Shown: piece after piece, positions 28,584 through 38,085 of the stretch | Layout: each line of letters starts with the position of its first letter | Position numbering within the stretch: the first letter of the stretch is position 1 | Assembly (NCBI GenBank): GCA_000242815.2 | Contig: AHHB01000044.1 | Coordinates: 1-64,000 of the forward strand | Source of the DNA: Janthinobacterium lividum PAMC 25724 | GTDB taxonomy: Bacteria; Pseudomonadota; Gammaproteobacteria; Burkholderiales; Burkholderiaceae_D | DNA length: 64,000 nucleotides | Reading direction: 5' to 3' | The notes under the pieces: model-generated | What the model was told of the DNA's origin: nothing | Seen by the model: the letters and a program-made list of their open reading frames with translations, nothing else | The model's database searches: none | Position numbers and translations under genes: made by a program

Positions 28584-29693
28584 TTAATTCGCCGCGCCCA
28601 GTGCCAGCGCCGCCGCGCGCGCGTGTTCGCACGCTTTCTTGTCCGCTTCGCGCTGCGCCGCCGTCTTCATCGTCGGCCAGCCTATCATGTGTTGCTCGGC
28701 AATTTCCGCCATGCCAGCAATCCAGGCCGGCGTCTCGTTCAGGCAAGCAATGTAGTGAAACTGCTCGCCACCGGCCGTTTCGAAATCATGCTTGGCTTCC
28801 ATGGCGATCTCTTCCAGCGTTTCCAGGCAGTCGCTGGTAAAGCCGGGACACAGCAGGTCGATGCGCTTGACGCCCTGTTGCGCCAGCGCCACCACGGTGG
28901 GCGCCGTGTAAGGCTGCAGCCACTCGGCCTTGCCAAAGCGCGACTGGAAAGTCACTACGTATTGATCTTTAGATAATTTTAACTTTTCCGCCAGCAGACG
29001 CGCCGTTTTCAGGCATTGGCAGTGATAGGGATCGCCCGACATCAAGGTACGCTTGGGGACGCCATGAAAACTCATCACCAGTTTTTCCGGACGACCATGC
29101 GCTTCCCAATGGTTCAAAACAGAATCGCGCAAGGCGTCGATATACGTGTCGTGTTCGTGATACTGCTTGATTAAGCGTAATTCCGGCACATTGCGCACCG
29201 TGGCGTAATGGGCGAATACGGCATCATAGATGGAACCCGTCGTCGGGCCCGAGTATTGCGGATACGCGGGCAAGATGGCGATGCGCTCGCAGCCTTCGCT
29301 TTTCAGCTTGGCCAGCACCTCGGGCAGGGAAGGCGAACCGTAGCGCATGGCCATGGCCACCGTGAGGCCGTCATGGCCCCGCTCGGCCAGGGCGGCGGCC
29401 AGCAGTTTGGCCTGCTTTTGCGTATGCACTTTCAGGGGCGAGCCCTCGCGCGTCCAGATCGATGCATATTTCTTGGCCGACTGGCCCGAGCGAAATGGCA
29501 AGATGATCAGGTTCAAGATAAACCACCAGATCACGCGGGGAATCTCCACCACGCGGGGGTCGGACAGGAATTGCCTTAGGTAACGCCGTACAGCCGACGA
29601 AGTCGGTGCATCGGGCGTGCCCAGATTGACCAGCACCACGGCGCTGCGGTCGATGCTGCCATGCGTGTACGGCGGTTCTGTTTGAAATGACAT
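28584..29693 (-). CDS. hemH: Ferrochelatase
   Basis: Inserts Fe2+ into protoporphyrin IX, the last step of haem synthesis. 369 residues. Seen: VLVNLGTPDAPTSSAVRRYL at the N-terminus, the metal-site His in LVMSFHGVPKRTL, YQSRFG-like TFQSRFGKAEWLQPYT and the catalytic Glu region LCPGFTSDCLETLEEI. The start at 29693 precedes a short polar leader. The protoporphyrinogen step may be done by the HemJ-like protein whose gene is cut by the right end of the window. Confidence 0.95.
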   Translation of the reverse strand: MSFQTEPPYTHGSIDRSAVVLVNLGTPDAPTSSAVRRYLRQFLSDPRVVEIPRVIWWFILNLIILPFRSGQSAKKYASIWTREGSPLKVHTQKQAKLLAAALAERGHDGLTVAMAMRYGSPSLPEVLAKLKSEGCERIAILPAYPQYSGPTTGSIYDAVFAHYATVRNVPELRLIKQYHEHDTYIDALRDSVLNHWEAHGRPEKLVMSFHGVPKRTLMSGDPYHCQCLKTARLLAEKLKLSKDQYVVTFQSRFGKAEWLQPYTAPTVVALAQQGVKRIDLLCPGFTSDCLETLEEIAMEAKHDFETAGGEQFHYIACLNETPAWIAGMAEIAEQHMIGWPTMKTAAQREADKKACEHARAAALALGAAN

Positions 29694-29760
29694 GAAGACC
29701 TTTTATAGCGTTGGATGGATTAGCTAGTTATTATAGTTGCATTAGGTTAATGGCGAAGCG

Positions 29761-29826
29761 CTGGGGTCTGACCCTCAATGCCGCTAACGACAAGCTCAGC
29801 GCTAACGCATCCGGGGGTCTGACCCC
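29761..29826. repeat. Pair of GGGTC-T-GACCC palindromes between recN and hemH
   Basis: CTGGGGTCTGACCCT (29761-29775) and GGGGGTCTGACCCC (29813-29826), separated by a 37-bp segment containing GCTAACG / AGCGCTAACG. Same GGGTC...GACCC theme as the long palindrome at 16160-16190. It lies between the recN stop and the hemH start and may interrupt read-through. Confidence 0.75.
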
Positions 29827-29842
29827 GGATTTAAGCCTGCGC

Positions 29843-31510
29843 TTAAATCGCCAGCAGTTCGCGCGCGTGCTTGCGCGTGGTGGCCGTGATTTCCAGGCCG
29901 CCCAGCATGCGCGCCACTTCTTCCACGCGGGCCTTGGCATCGAGCATGTCGATGCGCGAAGCCGTCTTGCCATTGTCCAGGGTGCTTTTTGCCACCTGAA
30001 AATGTTGATTCGCCTGACTGGCCACTTGCGGCAAGTGCGTCACGCACAACACTTGCCGTCCCTGCCCCAGGCGTTTCAGCAGGCGCCCCACGACTTCGGC
30101 GACGGCGCCGCCGATACCGCTGTCGACTTCGTCGAAGATCAGGGTCGGCGTGGTAGTGGCATGCGAAGTGATGACAGAAATGGCCAGCGCGATACGCGCC
30201 AGCTCGCCGCCGGACGCCACCTTGGCCAGCGAGCGGGGCGCCGAGCCCGCATGGCCGGCGACGAGGAATTCCACTTGTTCGAGCCCATGAGCGGCCGCTG
30301 CACACGGGTGCAGGGCGATCTCGAAACTGCCGCCCGTCATGCTCAGTTCCTGCATGGCGCGCGTGACGGCTTGCCCCAGCTCCAGCGCGGCGGCGCGGCG
30401 CGTCTCGGACAAGCGTTCGGCAACGCTGCGGTATTCGGCCTCGATCTTCACTTCCTGGCGCAGCAAGCCCTCGATATCGGAAGCGTCGGCCAGGTGCTGC
30501 AGCTTCTCCGACAGCTTGGCATGTTCCTCTGGCAACTCTTCAGGCGCAACACGAAATTTACGCGCCGTGCTGTGCATGGCTTCCATCCGCGCGTCGAGCT
30601 GGTGCAGACGCTCCGGGTCCAGTTCGACCCGGTCCAGGTAATCGTTCAGCGCGTACACCGATTCCTGCAGCTGGATGCGCGACGATTCGATCAAGTCGAC
30701 AATCGGCTGCAATTGCGCATCGACGGACACCAGCTTGCCCAGCTTCTGGTTCAGGGTCGACAGCTGTGACACGATGGGATGGTCTTCTGACTCGGAAATG
30801 AGCGACAGCGCCTCCTGCGCCCCTTCCAGCAGGCTGGCGGCGTGCGACAGGCGGCTATGCTCGTTCGTGATATCGGTCCACTCGCCGGGCTTGGCAGAGA
30901 GTTTTTCCAGTTCGCCCACTTGCCATTCCAGGCGTTCGCGCTCGTACAGCACGTTGGCGGCATTCGTTTCAAATTCTTCACGCTGGCGCACGAGGGCGCG
31001 CCAGCGCTTGTGCAGCGCCGCCACTTGCCGCACATCGTGCTCCGCGCCCGCTTCACGCGCCGTCGCCTGGCCGTCGAGCAAGGCGCGCTGCGCTTCACTT
31101 TTCAGCAGCGACTGGTGCGCGTGCTGACCGTGGATATCGACCAGCATATCGCCCAGTTCGCGCAAATGCGCGGCCGTCGCGGGGATGCCATTGATATACG
31201 CCTTCGAGCGGCCCGCATTGTCGATCACGCGACGCAGCAGGGCGCCGCCATCGTCGTTGGCAAATTCATGCGCCACCAGCCAGGCCTGCGCCACCTCGCT
31301 GACGGAGAAGTCGGCCGTGATGTCAGCTTTGGAGGCGCCTTCGCGCACCACGCTGGCGTCGCCGCGCCCGCCCAGCGCCAGGGTCAGCGCATCGATAAGG
31401 ATGGACTTGCCGGCGCCCGTCTCACCCGTCAGCACGCTGAAGCCGGCGGAAAATTCCAGTTCAATGGTATCGACAATGACAAAATCGCGAATGGACAGTG
31501 TATGGAGCAT
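29843..31510 (-). CDS. recN: DNA repair protein RecN
   Basis: 555-residue SMC-like ATPase that helps repair double-strand breaks by recombination. Walker A is VLTGETGAGKSILIDALTL, the signature RSLAKVASGGELARIALAIS, and Walker B TPTLIFDEVDSGIGG; two coiled-coil arms lie between (for example residues ~150-350). The start at 31510 (MLHTLSIRDF) fits the family; an in-frame codon at 31534 does not. It follows nadK by 49 bp, so it shares the LexA-controlled promoter upstream of nadK. Confidence 0.96.
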   Translation of the reverse strand: MLHTLSIRDFVIVDTIELEFSAGFSVLTGETGAGKSILIDALTLALGGRGDASVVREGASKADITADFSVSEVAQAWLVAHEFANDDGGALLRRVIDNAGRSKAYINGIPATAAHLRELGDMLVDIHGQHAHQSLLKSEAQRALLDGQATAREAGAEHDVRQVAALHKRWRALVRQREEFETNAANVLYERERLEWQVGELEKLSAKPGEWTDITNEHSRLSHAASLLEGAQEALSLISESEDHPIVSQLSTLNQKLGKLVSVDAQLQPIVDLIESSRIQLQESVYALNDYLDRVELDPERLHQLDARMEAMHSTARKFRVAPEELPEEHAKLSEKLQHLADASDIEGLLRQEVKIEAEYRSVAERLSETRRAAALELGQAVTRAMQELSMTGGSFEIALHPCAAAAHGLEQVEFLVAGHAGSAPRSLAKVASGGELARIALAISVITSHATTTPTLIFDEVDSGIGGAVAEVVGRLLKRLGQGRQVLCVTHLPQVASQANQHFQVAKSTLDNGKTASRIDMLDAKARVEEVARMLGGLEITATTRKHARELLAI

Positions 31511-31559
31511 GGCTTCTGTGGTTAGGCGGCGCACCGCGGGTTAGCGTGGAGAAAACTTG

Positions 31560-32531
31560 TTAGCTGAGCTTGCCCTCGCCCGACGGGTACTCATTCCAGT
31601 GCAATTTTTCACGCAGGGTGTTGTAATAACTCCACCCTTCAGGATGCAGGAAGGTAATCGTATGCGGCGAACGACGGATGAGGATGCGGTCTTGCTGGGC
31701 CAGGCTGGCAAAGGTTTGCATGTCGAAATTGACGCTGATATCGCGCCCGCGCACGATTTCCAGCACGATCTGGCTGGAATCGGGCAGCACGATGGGGCGG
31801 TTCGATAGCGCATGCGGGGCAATCGGCACGAGCACGATGCCGCCCAGGGTCGGGTGCAGCAAGGGACCGCCGGCCGACAGCGCATACGCGGTCGACCCCG
31901 TGGGCGTGGCGATGATCAAGCCGTCAGAGCGCTGGTTGTACATGAAGTGGCCATCGACTTCAACGCGCAATTCCGCCATGCCGGCGCCGCCGCCGCGCGA
32001 GACGACGACATCGTTGACGGCCATGCCCACGTGTATCGACTCACCGTCGCGCAACACGCTGCCTTCGAGCAAGGTGCGGCGCTCGGCCTTGAAGCGGCCG
32101 CCGAGGATTTGCGCCAATACCGGCAACATGCGCTCGAGGGGGATATCCGTCATGAAGCCCAGCCGCCCTTGATTGATACCGATCAAGGGGACGTCGAATG
32201 GCGCCAGCTGGCGCGCAATGCCCAGCATGGTGCCGTCGCCGCCCATGACGATGGCGCAATCGGCGGCAGCGCCAATCTCGGCCGGCGTCATGGCGCGCAC
32301 GCCAGGAAACGCCAGATTCAGGTGCACGGCCGTCTCTGCCTCGAAGACCACCGTATGGCCCAGCACCTGCAGGAAGTCAACGATGCTTTTCACCGGTTCA
32401 GCGATGCCATCCGTATTTTGGCGCACGACCAGGGCGATGGTCTTGGCACCCAAATTGAAGCCCTCGCCCGGGGCTGGCAAGGTCGTGGCTGGCTGTTCGC
32501 CGCGCTGTTCGGCGTATGTATCGACGGGCAT
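31560..32531 (-). CDS. nadK: NAD kinase
   Basis: Phosphorylates NAD to NADP. 323 residues; motifs [18 protein letters not shown] and [16 protein letters not shown], with the N-terminal [14 protein letters not shown]. The start is taken at 32531 (MPVDTYAEQ), giving about 20-30 residues more than E. coli NadK; an alternative lies further in. Its frame is open upstream to 32768, but that part covers the promoter and LexA box, so it is not coding. Pairing with recN is a conserved arrangement in beta- and gammaproteobacteria. Confidence 0.93.
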   Translation of the reverse strand: MPVDTYAEQRGEQPATTLPAPGEGFNLGAKTIALVVRQNTDGIAEPVKSIVDFLQVLGHTVVFEAETAVHLNLAFPGVRAMTPAEIGAAADCAIVMGGDGTMLGIARQLAPFDVPLIGINQGRLGFMTDIPLERMLPVLAQILGGRFKAERRTLLEGSVLRDGESIHVGMAVNDVVVSRGGGAGMAELRVEVDGHFMYNQRSDGLIIATPTGSTAYALSAGGPLLHPTLGGIVLVPIAPHALSNRPIVLPDSSQIVLEIVRGRDISVNFDMQTFASLAQQDRILIRRSPHTITFLHPEGWSYYNTLREKLHWNEYPSGEGKLS

Positions 32532-32602
32532 AAGAGTCTCGGAAGTAAATTCAGTGGCAAGCCGCCCCAGGCTGTCGCGTTGCACACCGCCATCGCATGA
32601 TA

Positions 32603-32618
32603 CTGTATATATGCACAG
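32603..32618 (-). promoter_or_regulatory. LexA (SOS) box upstream of nadK-recN
   Basis: CTGT-ATATATGC-ACAG, a full match to the CTGT-N8-ACAG operator, extended symmetrically to TACTGT...ACAGTA. It overlaps the -10 box of the promoter at 32617-32645. RecN is a classical SOS gene; here the box is in front of nadK, 72 bp from its start, and would control both genes. Confidence 0.8.
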
Positions 32619-32645
32619 TATAGTGCGACCGCCGTGTGCCTGCAA
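32617..32645 (-). promoter_or_regulatory. Sigma-70 promoter of nadK-recN
   Basis: Minus strand: -35 TTGCAG (32640-32645), 17-bp spacer, -10 TATACT (32617-32622). The -10 shares bases 32617-32618 with the LexA box, a geometry that would let LexA block RNA polymerase. Confidence 0.72.
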
Positions 32646-32792
32646 GAGGCGTTCTTGGTGTTGCACGCAGTGTAGCGCAGAAAAAGAATCGCTCATGCGT
32701 GCGCCAGCGCTCACTACATGGAAAAATTCGCTTGCAGACGGCCTGCCTCGGCACGACACTGAACTCACGTCATCTTATTGTCAGGAGGCCAT

Positions 32793-33059
32793 ATGCTTAC
32801 CCCACCAAGTGAACGCAAGATCAATACCGATGCCAAGGTCAGCAATGACGGTGTCGAGCGTCTGCCGCACGAGCGCGATGCATCGCCCGATGCACAAGAT
32901 GTGCGCCCGCGTAAAATCATGCGACAGGCTGCCAGCGATCTGCAACGCGGCCTGGTCGACACGGACTGCCATGCCCAGCCCGGCGTAGAAAAGGTCAAGC
33001 CGGCCGCGCCACAGCAAGCTGACCCCGACGCGCAACTGGAACCAAAGAAGGCGCGCTGA
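32793..33059 (+). CDS. Small hydrophilic protein of unknown function
   Basis: 88 residues, no recognised domain, no signal peptide or membrane segment. Rich in charged residues and Pro/Ala ([30 protein letters not shown]-terminal [10 protein letters not shown]), so probably partly disordered. It is judged real because a perfect AGGAGG lies five bases before the ATG at 32793 and the frame stops just before the next gene (38 bp). It may be a stress or DNA-binding accessory protein, but the sequence does not say. Confidence 0.6.
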   Translation: MLTPPSERKINTDAKVSNDGVERLPHERDASPDAQDVRPRKIMRQAASDLQRGLVDTDCHAQPGVEKVKPAAPQQADPDAQLEPKKAR

Positions 33060-33097
33060 ATCGAATTATCACGCACTGCTATTGTTCCGGAGTACGC

Positions 33098-34408
33098 ATG
33101 TACCGCTACGTCTGTTCCTTCCTGCTAGCCGCTGCCTGCAGCACCACGCTCGCCCGTGCCCAGGCGCCCGCCATGCCCGTGGGCTTTGGCCCGCAACCGG
33201 CCCTGCCTGCGCCAGACAGGCAATTCATCCCCACCGTCAACGTGGCGCCGGTACAGCGCTGGGCGGCTGCGCAGCGCCCCGTCGTTGCACCCGGCCTGAC
33301 CATCGAGGCGTATGCGCGCGAGTTCGACCATCCGCGTTGGCTGTATGTCTTGCCGAATGGCGACGTGCTGGTGGCGGAAACGAATGCCCCGCCAAAACCG
33401 GATGACAGCAAAGGCATCAAGGGCGCCATCATGCAGATGCAGATGAAAAAAGCGGGCGCCGCTACGACCAGCGCCAACCGCATCACCCTGCTGCGCGGCG
33501 TCGATGCGAACGGCATGGCGCAAACGCGCAGCGTCTTCCTGCAAGGCTTGCACTCGCCATTCGGCATGGCCCTGGTCGGCAACGCGCTGTACATCGCCAA
33601 CTCGGACGCACTGCTGCGCTTCCCCTACGAAACAGGACAGACTACCATCACGGCGCCGGGCGTGAAGGTGATGGATTTGCCTGCCGGCAGCATCAATCAC
33701 CACTGGACCAAGAACGTCATCGCCAGCGCCGACGGAAAATTTCTCTATGTTTCCGTCGGCTCGAACAGCAATGTGGGCGAAAACGGCATGGCGGCTGAAG
33801 ACGGCCGCGCCGCCATCTGGCAATTCACGCGGGCAACGGGCAAGGCGCGCGTCTACGCCACGGGCTTGCGCAATCCGAATGGCATGGCCTGGCAACCCGG
33901 GACGCAGACTCTGTGGACGGCCGTCAATGAGCGCGACGAGCTAGGCAACGACCTGGTACCGCACTACATGACCTCGGTCAAGGAAGGCGCCTTCTATGGC
34001 TGGCCCTACAGTTATTTCGGCCAGCACGTCGATGCACGGGTCAAGCCGCCACGCCCCGACCTGGTGGCCACCGCCATCGCGCCCGACTACGCGCTCGGAG
34101 CGCACACGGCCTCGCTGGGACTGGCATTCTATGACGCCACCTTGCTGCCCGCCCGCTATCGGGGCGGCGCCTTCATCGGCCAGCACGGTTCATGGAACCG
34201 CAAGCCCTTCAGCGGCTATAAAGTCATCCATGTTCCGTTCGCCAATGGCGTGCCCAGCGGCCCGCCACAGGATGTCGTCAGCGGCTTCCTGGACGAGAAA
34301 GGCAAGGCGCAGGGGCGCCCCGTCGGCGTGGCCATCGACAAGGCCGGTGCACTGCTGGTGGCGGACGACGTGGGCAATGTCATCTGGCGCGTGACGCCGG
34401 CGCGGTGA
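33098..34408 (+). CDS. Secreted PQQ-dependent sugar dehydrogenase / sorbosone dehydrogenase family protein
   Basis: 436 residues with a cleavable signal peptide ([20 protein letters not shown]), so periplasmic. The rest is a six-bladed beta-propeller of the GSDH/sorbosone dehydrogenase group: [57 protein letters not shown] and [20 protein letters not shown]. Members are presumed to oxidise sugars or aldoses with PQQ, but many lack demonstrated activity. The start at 33098 follows GGAGTAC. It is 38 bp downstream of the small protein gene and may be co-transcribed. Confidence 0.87.
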   Translation: MYRYVCSFLLAAACSTTLARAQAPAMPVGFGPQPALPAPDRQFIPTVNVAPVQRWAAAQRPVVAPGLTIEAYAREFDHPRWLYVLPNGDVLVAETNAPPKPDDSKGIKGAIMQMQMKKAGAATTSANRITLLRGVDANGMAQTRSVFLQGLHSPFGMALVGNALYIANSDALLRFPYETGQTTITAPGVKVMDLPAGSINHHWTKNVIASADGKFLYVSVGSNSNVGENGMAAEDGRAAIWQFTRATGKARVYATGLRNPNGMAWQPGTQTLWTAVNERDELGNDLVPHYMTSVKEGAFYGWPYSYFGQHVDARVKPPRPDLVATAIAPDYALGAHTASLGLAFYDATLLPARYRGGAFIGQHGSWNRKPFSGYKVIHVPFANGVPSGPPQDVVSGFLDEKGKAQGRPVGVAIDKAGALLVADDVGNVIWRVTPAR

Positions 34409-34523
34409 GCGCATAGACGCCAAGCTTACGCGCCCTGCATGCGCCCCCTGTGTGACGCAACGAACGGAAGCGCAAAGGTGGGACGCGCATGATGGATGCT
34501 CGAACCCACGCAAGGAGTACATC

Positions 34524-34946
34524 ATGAAAAAAACTGGATCAGCCGTCTGGAGTGGCGGTCTTAAAGATGGCAAAGGGTTTATTTCGACCCAAAGCGGTGC
34601 GCTCGACAATGTGGCATATGGTTTCAACACGCGCTTCGAAGACGGCCCCGGCAGCAATCCGGAAGAACTGATCGGTGCCGCCCACGCCGCCTGCTTCACC
34701 ATGGCCCTGTCCGGCCAACTGGCCGAGGCGGGCCTGCGCGCCACGGCGCTGAAAACCACGGCCGATGTCAGCCTGGAAAAAATCGATGGCAACTATGCCA
34801 TCACGGCTGTGCACCTGAGCATGGTGGCCAGCATTCCCGGTGCCACCGATCAAGCGTTCCAGGATGCGGCCCTGCGCGCCAAGCTCGGCTGCCCCGTGTC
34901 GAAGTTGCTGGCCACGGAAATCACCTTGGATGCCCGCCTGGAGTAA
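34524..34946 (+). CDS. osmC: Osmotically inducible peroxiredoxin OsmC
   Basis: 140 residues, reduces organic hydroperoxides. The two redox cysteines are Cys57 (AAHAACFTMAL) and Cys123 (LGCPVSKLL); YGFNTRFEDGPGSNPEELIG, TTADVSLEKID and the C-terminal EITLDARL are near-identical in pattern to E. coli OsmC (143 residues). The start at 34524 has a strong AAGGAG upstream; the open frame from 34452 is not used. A weak terminator follows. Confidence 0.94.
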   Translation: MKKTGSAVWSGGLKDGKGFISTQSGALDNVAYGFNTRFEDGPGSNPEELIGAAHAACFTMALSGQLAEAGLRATALKTTADVSLEKIDGNYAITAVHLSMVASIPGATDQAFQDAALRAKLGCPVSKLLATEITLDARLE

Positions 34947-34982
34947 AGCCACAGGCACCAAGCTCATCGTCCGCGCTTACAT

Positions 34983-35006
34983 CCCCGCCTTGACCGACGG
35001 GGTTTT
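34983..35006 (+). terminator. Weak terminator after osmC
   Basis: Short arms CCCCG (34983-34987) and CGGGG (34998-35002) followed by TTTT. The stem is only 5 bp, so this is tentative. Confidence 0.4.
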
Positions 35007-35069
35007 ACGCACAAATCTGATAAAACGCCTAAAATCCTGCCATTCCCCCATCATTTTCAAGGATTTAAG

Positions 35070-35477
35070 ATGCGTATTTTGCACACCATGTTACGGGTCG
35101 GCGACCTGCAGCGCTCCATCGATTTCTACACCAAGGTCCTGGGCATGAAGCTGCTGCGCACCAGCGACAATCCGGAATACCAGTACACGCTCGCTTTCGT
35201 CGGCTATGGATCGAATCCCGACCACGCGGAACTGGAACTGACATATAACTATGGCACCACCAGCTACGAGCTGGGTACGGCGTATGGTCATATCGCCATC
35301 TCGGCCGACGACATCGTCGCCGCCTGCGACGCGGCGCGCGCCAATGGCGGCAACGTCACGCGCGAACCGGGCCCCGTGAAGGGCGGCAATACCGTCATCG
35401 CCTTCATCACCGACCCCGATGGCTACAAGATCGAATTGATCGAACGCAAGTTCGACGGCCAGGGCGGCGGCCTGTAA
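35070..35477 (+). CDS. gloA: Lactoylglutathione lyase (glyoxalase I)
   Basis: Converts the methylglyoxal-glutathione hemithioacetal to S-lactoylglutathione. 135 residues, same as E. coli GloA. Two beta-alpha-beta-beta-beta modules: [26 protein letters not shown] with the metal His at the start, [16 protein letters not shown] with a metal Glu, [10 protein letters not shown], and KIELIERK at the end. AAGGATTTAAG precedes the ATG. Confidence 0.95.
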   Translation: MRILHTMLRVGDLQRSIDFYTKVLGMKLLRTSDNPEYQYTLAFVGYGSNPDHAELELTYNYGTTSYELGTAYGHIAISADDIVAACDAARANGGNVTREPGPVKGGNTVIAFITDPDGYKIELIERKFDGQGGGL

Positions 35478-35561
35478 AACATCAGCCCCGGCCCTGTGCA
35501 AGTGGCGCCGTGTGAGCACAGCGCCAGAATCGACAGTGAGTGCGCCCTGCCGGGCGCACCG

Positions 35562-35593
35562 AAAAAAAAACCAGCGCCGTTGCCGGTGCTGGT
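35562..35593 (-). terminator. Rho-independent terminator after the tolC-like gene
   Basis: Minus strand: ACCAGC-A-CCG / CGG-C-GCTGGT hairpin (35570-35593, one mismatch, 4-nt loop) followed by nine T (35562-35570). A second perfect hairpin with arms GTGCGCCC / GGGCGCAC is at 35540-35559 on the gloA side. Confidence 0.85.
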
Positions 35594-35616
35594 CTTCATT
35601 TGCAACAATTCCGCGC

Positions 35617-36957
35617 TTACTTGTCGAGCAAGGCATTGACGGGCATCAAATCCGTTTCCTTCAAGGTGCCGGCAGCGGCCTTCAGGCGCAAGCCATTCAT
35701 GATGGTGTCGTAACGTGCTTTCGACAGGTCTTTTTGCGTCGAGAACAATTGTTTCTGCGCGTTCAAAACATCGATATTGATGCGTACGCCCACTTGATAG
35801 CCGAGCTGGTTCGACTCCAGCGCCGACTTGCTCGACACCTCCGCCGCTTCCAGCGCTTTTACCTGGGCCAGGCCGCTGTTGACGCCCAGGAAAGCCTGGC
35901 GCGCGCCTTGCGAGGCCGTGCGGCGCGCCGTTTCCAGATCGTTGCGGGCCTTGTTTTCCAGCGCAATCGATTCGCGCACCTTGCTGGTGACGGCAAAGCC
36001 GCTGAAGATGGGGATGCTCCACTGCACGCCGATGGCATTGTTATTGTTGCCATTGCCGTTGCCACCACCGGAAGTGTAGCTATGGCCCGTGTTGGCGATC
36101 AAGTCCAGGGTCGGGTAATGGCCGGCGCGGTTGCGGCCGATGTCGCGCTTGGCCGACTCCACGTTGAACTGGGCCGTGACGACGCCATAGTTCTGTTCTT
36201 CCGCCGAGCTCACCCATGGCTCGATGGCGGCCGGTTCCGGCGCGCTGATGAGCACACCCGTGCGCATGGGCGCCAAATTCGTTGGCGCTTCACCGATGAT
36301 GGTTTGCAAGGCGCTGCGTTTGTTGGCCAGGTCATTGATGGCGGCAAACTCCTGCGCCACCACCAAGTCGTAGGCTGCTTGCGCTTCGTGCGTATCGGTA
36401 ATCGTTTGCGTGCCGACCTCGAAATTGCGCTTGGCCGATGCCAGCTGCTCCGTCGTGGCGACTTTTTGCGCCCGCGTAGCGCCCAGGTTATCCTGCGCGC
36501 TCAGCACGTCAAAATACGCCTGCGCCACGCGGGTGATCAGGTCTTGCTGCACTTGTGCAAATTGCGCTTCGGCAATCGCCTGCACCAGTTTGCTTTGCTG
36601 ATAGGTTTCCCAACGATCCCAGCGGAACAACGGCTGCGCCAGGGTCAGGTTGTAGCTGTTCGTGCGCACGTTCACGGATGGCGAAGTGATCTTGTTACCG
36701 CCATTGTTCTGGATGATTTGCTCCTGATTGCCGCGCGTATTGCTACCCGAGGCGGAGATTTGCGGCAACAAACCTGCCATCGCCTGCGGCACCCGCTCCA
36801 TCCCGGCCGACAGCGCAGCGCGCGCGCTGGCGTATTGCGCGTCATTGGCCAGCGCCTGCTGGTATACCTGGATAAGATCGGCCGCCTGCGCTTGCAGCGA
36901 GCATGTCATCGAGACAAAGGCGCTGGTCATCAGCACGGCGATAAGGGGTTTCCGCAT
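35617..36957 (-). CDS. TolC family outer-membrane efflux protein
   Basis: 446 residues with a signal peptide (LIAVLMTSAFVSMTCSLQAQA). The two TolC-type repeats of long alpha-helices are present (DLIQVYQQALANDAQYASARA in the first; DIGRNRAGHYPTLDLIANTG in the second), and the C-terminal helix contains ALESNQLGYQVGVRINIDVL. It forms the trimeric outer-membrane exit duct for tripartite pumps or type I secretion. No inner-membrane pump or adaptor gene is in the neighbourhood, so it is probably the general-purpose TolC. It follows rhodanese by 140 bp. Confidence 0.9.
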   Translation of the reverse strand: MRKPLIAVLMTSAFVSMTCSLQAQAADLIQVYQQALANDAQYASARAALSAGMERVPQAMAGLLPQISASGSNTRGNQEQIIQNNGGNKITSPSVNVRTNSYNLTLAQPLFRWDRWETYQQSKLVQAIAEAQFAQVQQDLITRVAQAYFDVLSAQDNLGATRAQKVATTEQLASAKRNFEVGTQTITDTHEAQAAYDLVVAQEFAAINDLANKRSALQTIIGEAPTNLAPMRTGVLISAPEPAAIEPWVSSAEEQNYGVVTAQFNVESAKRDIGRNRAGHYPTLDLIANTGHSYTSGGGNGNGNNNNAIGVQWSIPIFSGFAVTSKVRESIALENKARNDLETARRTASQGARQAFLGVNSGLAQVKALEAAEVSSKSALESNQLGYQVGVRINIDVLNAQKQLFSTQKDLSKARYDTIMNGLRLKAAAGTLKETDLMPVNALLDK

Positions 36958-37097
36958 TGCATTTCTCCGTTGGAGTCGTCAAAAGTTGATGGAATCAAAA
37001 ATCTGCTACCGCCTGCCTTGCGCCCACCGGATAAGCGGGGTACAGGCGTCCGCGGCATGCAGGAAAACATGCCTGGGTGCATCTATTGCAAAAGAAC

Positions 37098-37421
37098 TTA
37101 GTATTGGGCCATAGCGCTATCGACTTGCAGCGCCCAGGCATGCACGCCGCCCGTCAAATTACTGATCTTGCTAAAACCATTGCGCTCCAGGAAGGCCGCC
37201 ACTTGCATGCTGCGCATACCGTGATGACAGATACAGACGATCTCGGCGTCTTCATCGAGGTCATCGATGCGGGCAGGAATCGAGTTCATCGGCATCAGGG
37301 TGGCACCATCGAGGTGGCACAGATCGAACTCCGACTGTTCGCGTACGTCGAGTAAAAACGGGCGCGGGCGGGAAGGGTCAGCCAGCCAGGCGGCCAGCTG
37401 CGGTGCACTCAAATGCTCCAT
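37098..37421 (-). CDS. Rhodanese-like domain protein
   Basis: Single rhodanese domain of 107 residues, GlpE/PspE size. The active-site loop is CICHHGMRSMQVA, with Cys and the six-residue cradle ending in Arg, so sulfur transfer is plausible. Typical flanking motifs are LLDVREQSEFDLCHLDGA and NLTGGVHAWALQVD. The start at 37421 (MEHLSAPQ) is 13 bp from the pcm stop, so the pair is co-transcribed. Confidence 0.9.
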   Translation of the reverse strand: MEHLSAPQLAAWLADPSRPRPFLLDVREQSEFDLCHLDGATLMPMNSIPARIDDLDEDAEIVCICHHGMRSMQVAAFLERNGFSKISNLTGGVHAWALQVDSAMAQY

Positions 37422-37434
37422 CGAATCGGTCGCC

Positions 37435-38085
37435 TCAGAACTGGAAATGCGACGGTGCCACGGCTTGCAGCGGCGTGACATTGGTTTCAAACAGCTTGCG
37501 CGTGTCGTATGCCTTGTCCGAGCTGCGCGTGATCAGATGCGCCGACATGATCGGCGCTTCGCCGATGATGGCCAGGATGCGGCCGCCGACTTTCACTTGT
37601 TGCAACATCGCTTCCGGCAGCACGGCCAGGGCGCCGGAAACGACGATCACGTCATACGGTGCACCCTTGCTCCAGCCCTGGGCGCCGTCGCCCAGTTCCA
37701 CGGTCACGTTCGTCACACCGTTGGCGGCCAGGTTCTGCTCGGCCAAGGTTTTCAATTGAGGAACGATTTCCACGCTCGTCACATGACGTGCCTTGTGCGC
37801 CAGCAAAGCAGCCATGTAGCCGCTGCCGGTACCAATTTCCAGCACATTTTCATGCTTCTTGACGGCTACGTCTTGCAAAATGCGCGCTTCCAACTTTGGT
37901 GTGAGCATGTATTCGCCGCCACCCAGTGGAATGTCGGTATCGACAAAGGCCAAGTTTTTATAAGCGACCGGCACGAAATCTTCACGCTTGACCACATTCA
38001 ACAGCTCCAGCACGTCGATATCCAGTACGTCCCAAGGACGGATCTGCTGTTCGATCATATTGAAGCGGGCTTGTTCGATATTCAT
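37435..38085 (-). CDS. pcm: Protein-L-isoaspartate O-methyltransferase
   Basis: Repairs damaged isoaspartyl residues by SAM-dependent methylation. 216 residues; N-terminal MIEQQIRPWDVLD, the family motif FVDTDIPLGGGEYMLTPK, SAM loop VLEIGTGSGYMAALLA, and acidic VVSGALAVLPEAM. Pcm-rhodanese-TolC in this order is a common Burkholderiales arrangement. Confidence 0.92.
   Translation of the reverse strand: MNIEQARFNMIEQQIRPWDVLDIDVLELLNVVKREDFVPVAYKNLAFVDTDIPLGGGEYMLTPKLEARILQDVAVKKHENVLEIGTGSGYMAALLAHKARHVTSVEIVPQLKTLAEQNLAANGVTNVTVELGDGAQGWSKGAPYDVIVVSGALAVLPEAMLQQVKVGGRILAIIGEAPIMSAHLITRSSDKAYDTRKLFETNVTPLQAVAPSHFQF

Noticed and set aside
31511-32768. Longer N-termini for recN and nadK (starts at 31534 and 32768)
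   Set aside because: The nadK extension would run through the LexA box and promoter; both extensions lack family similarity.
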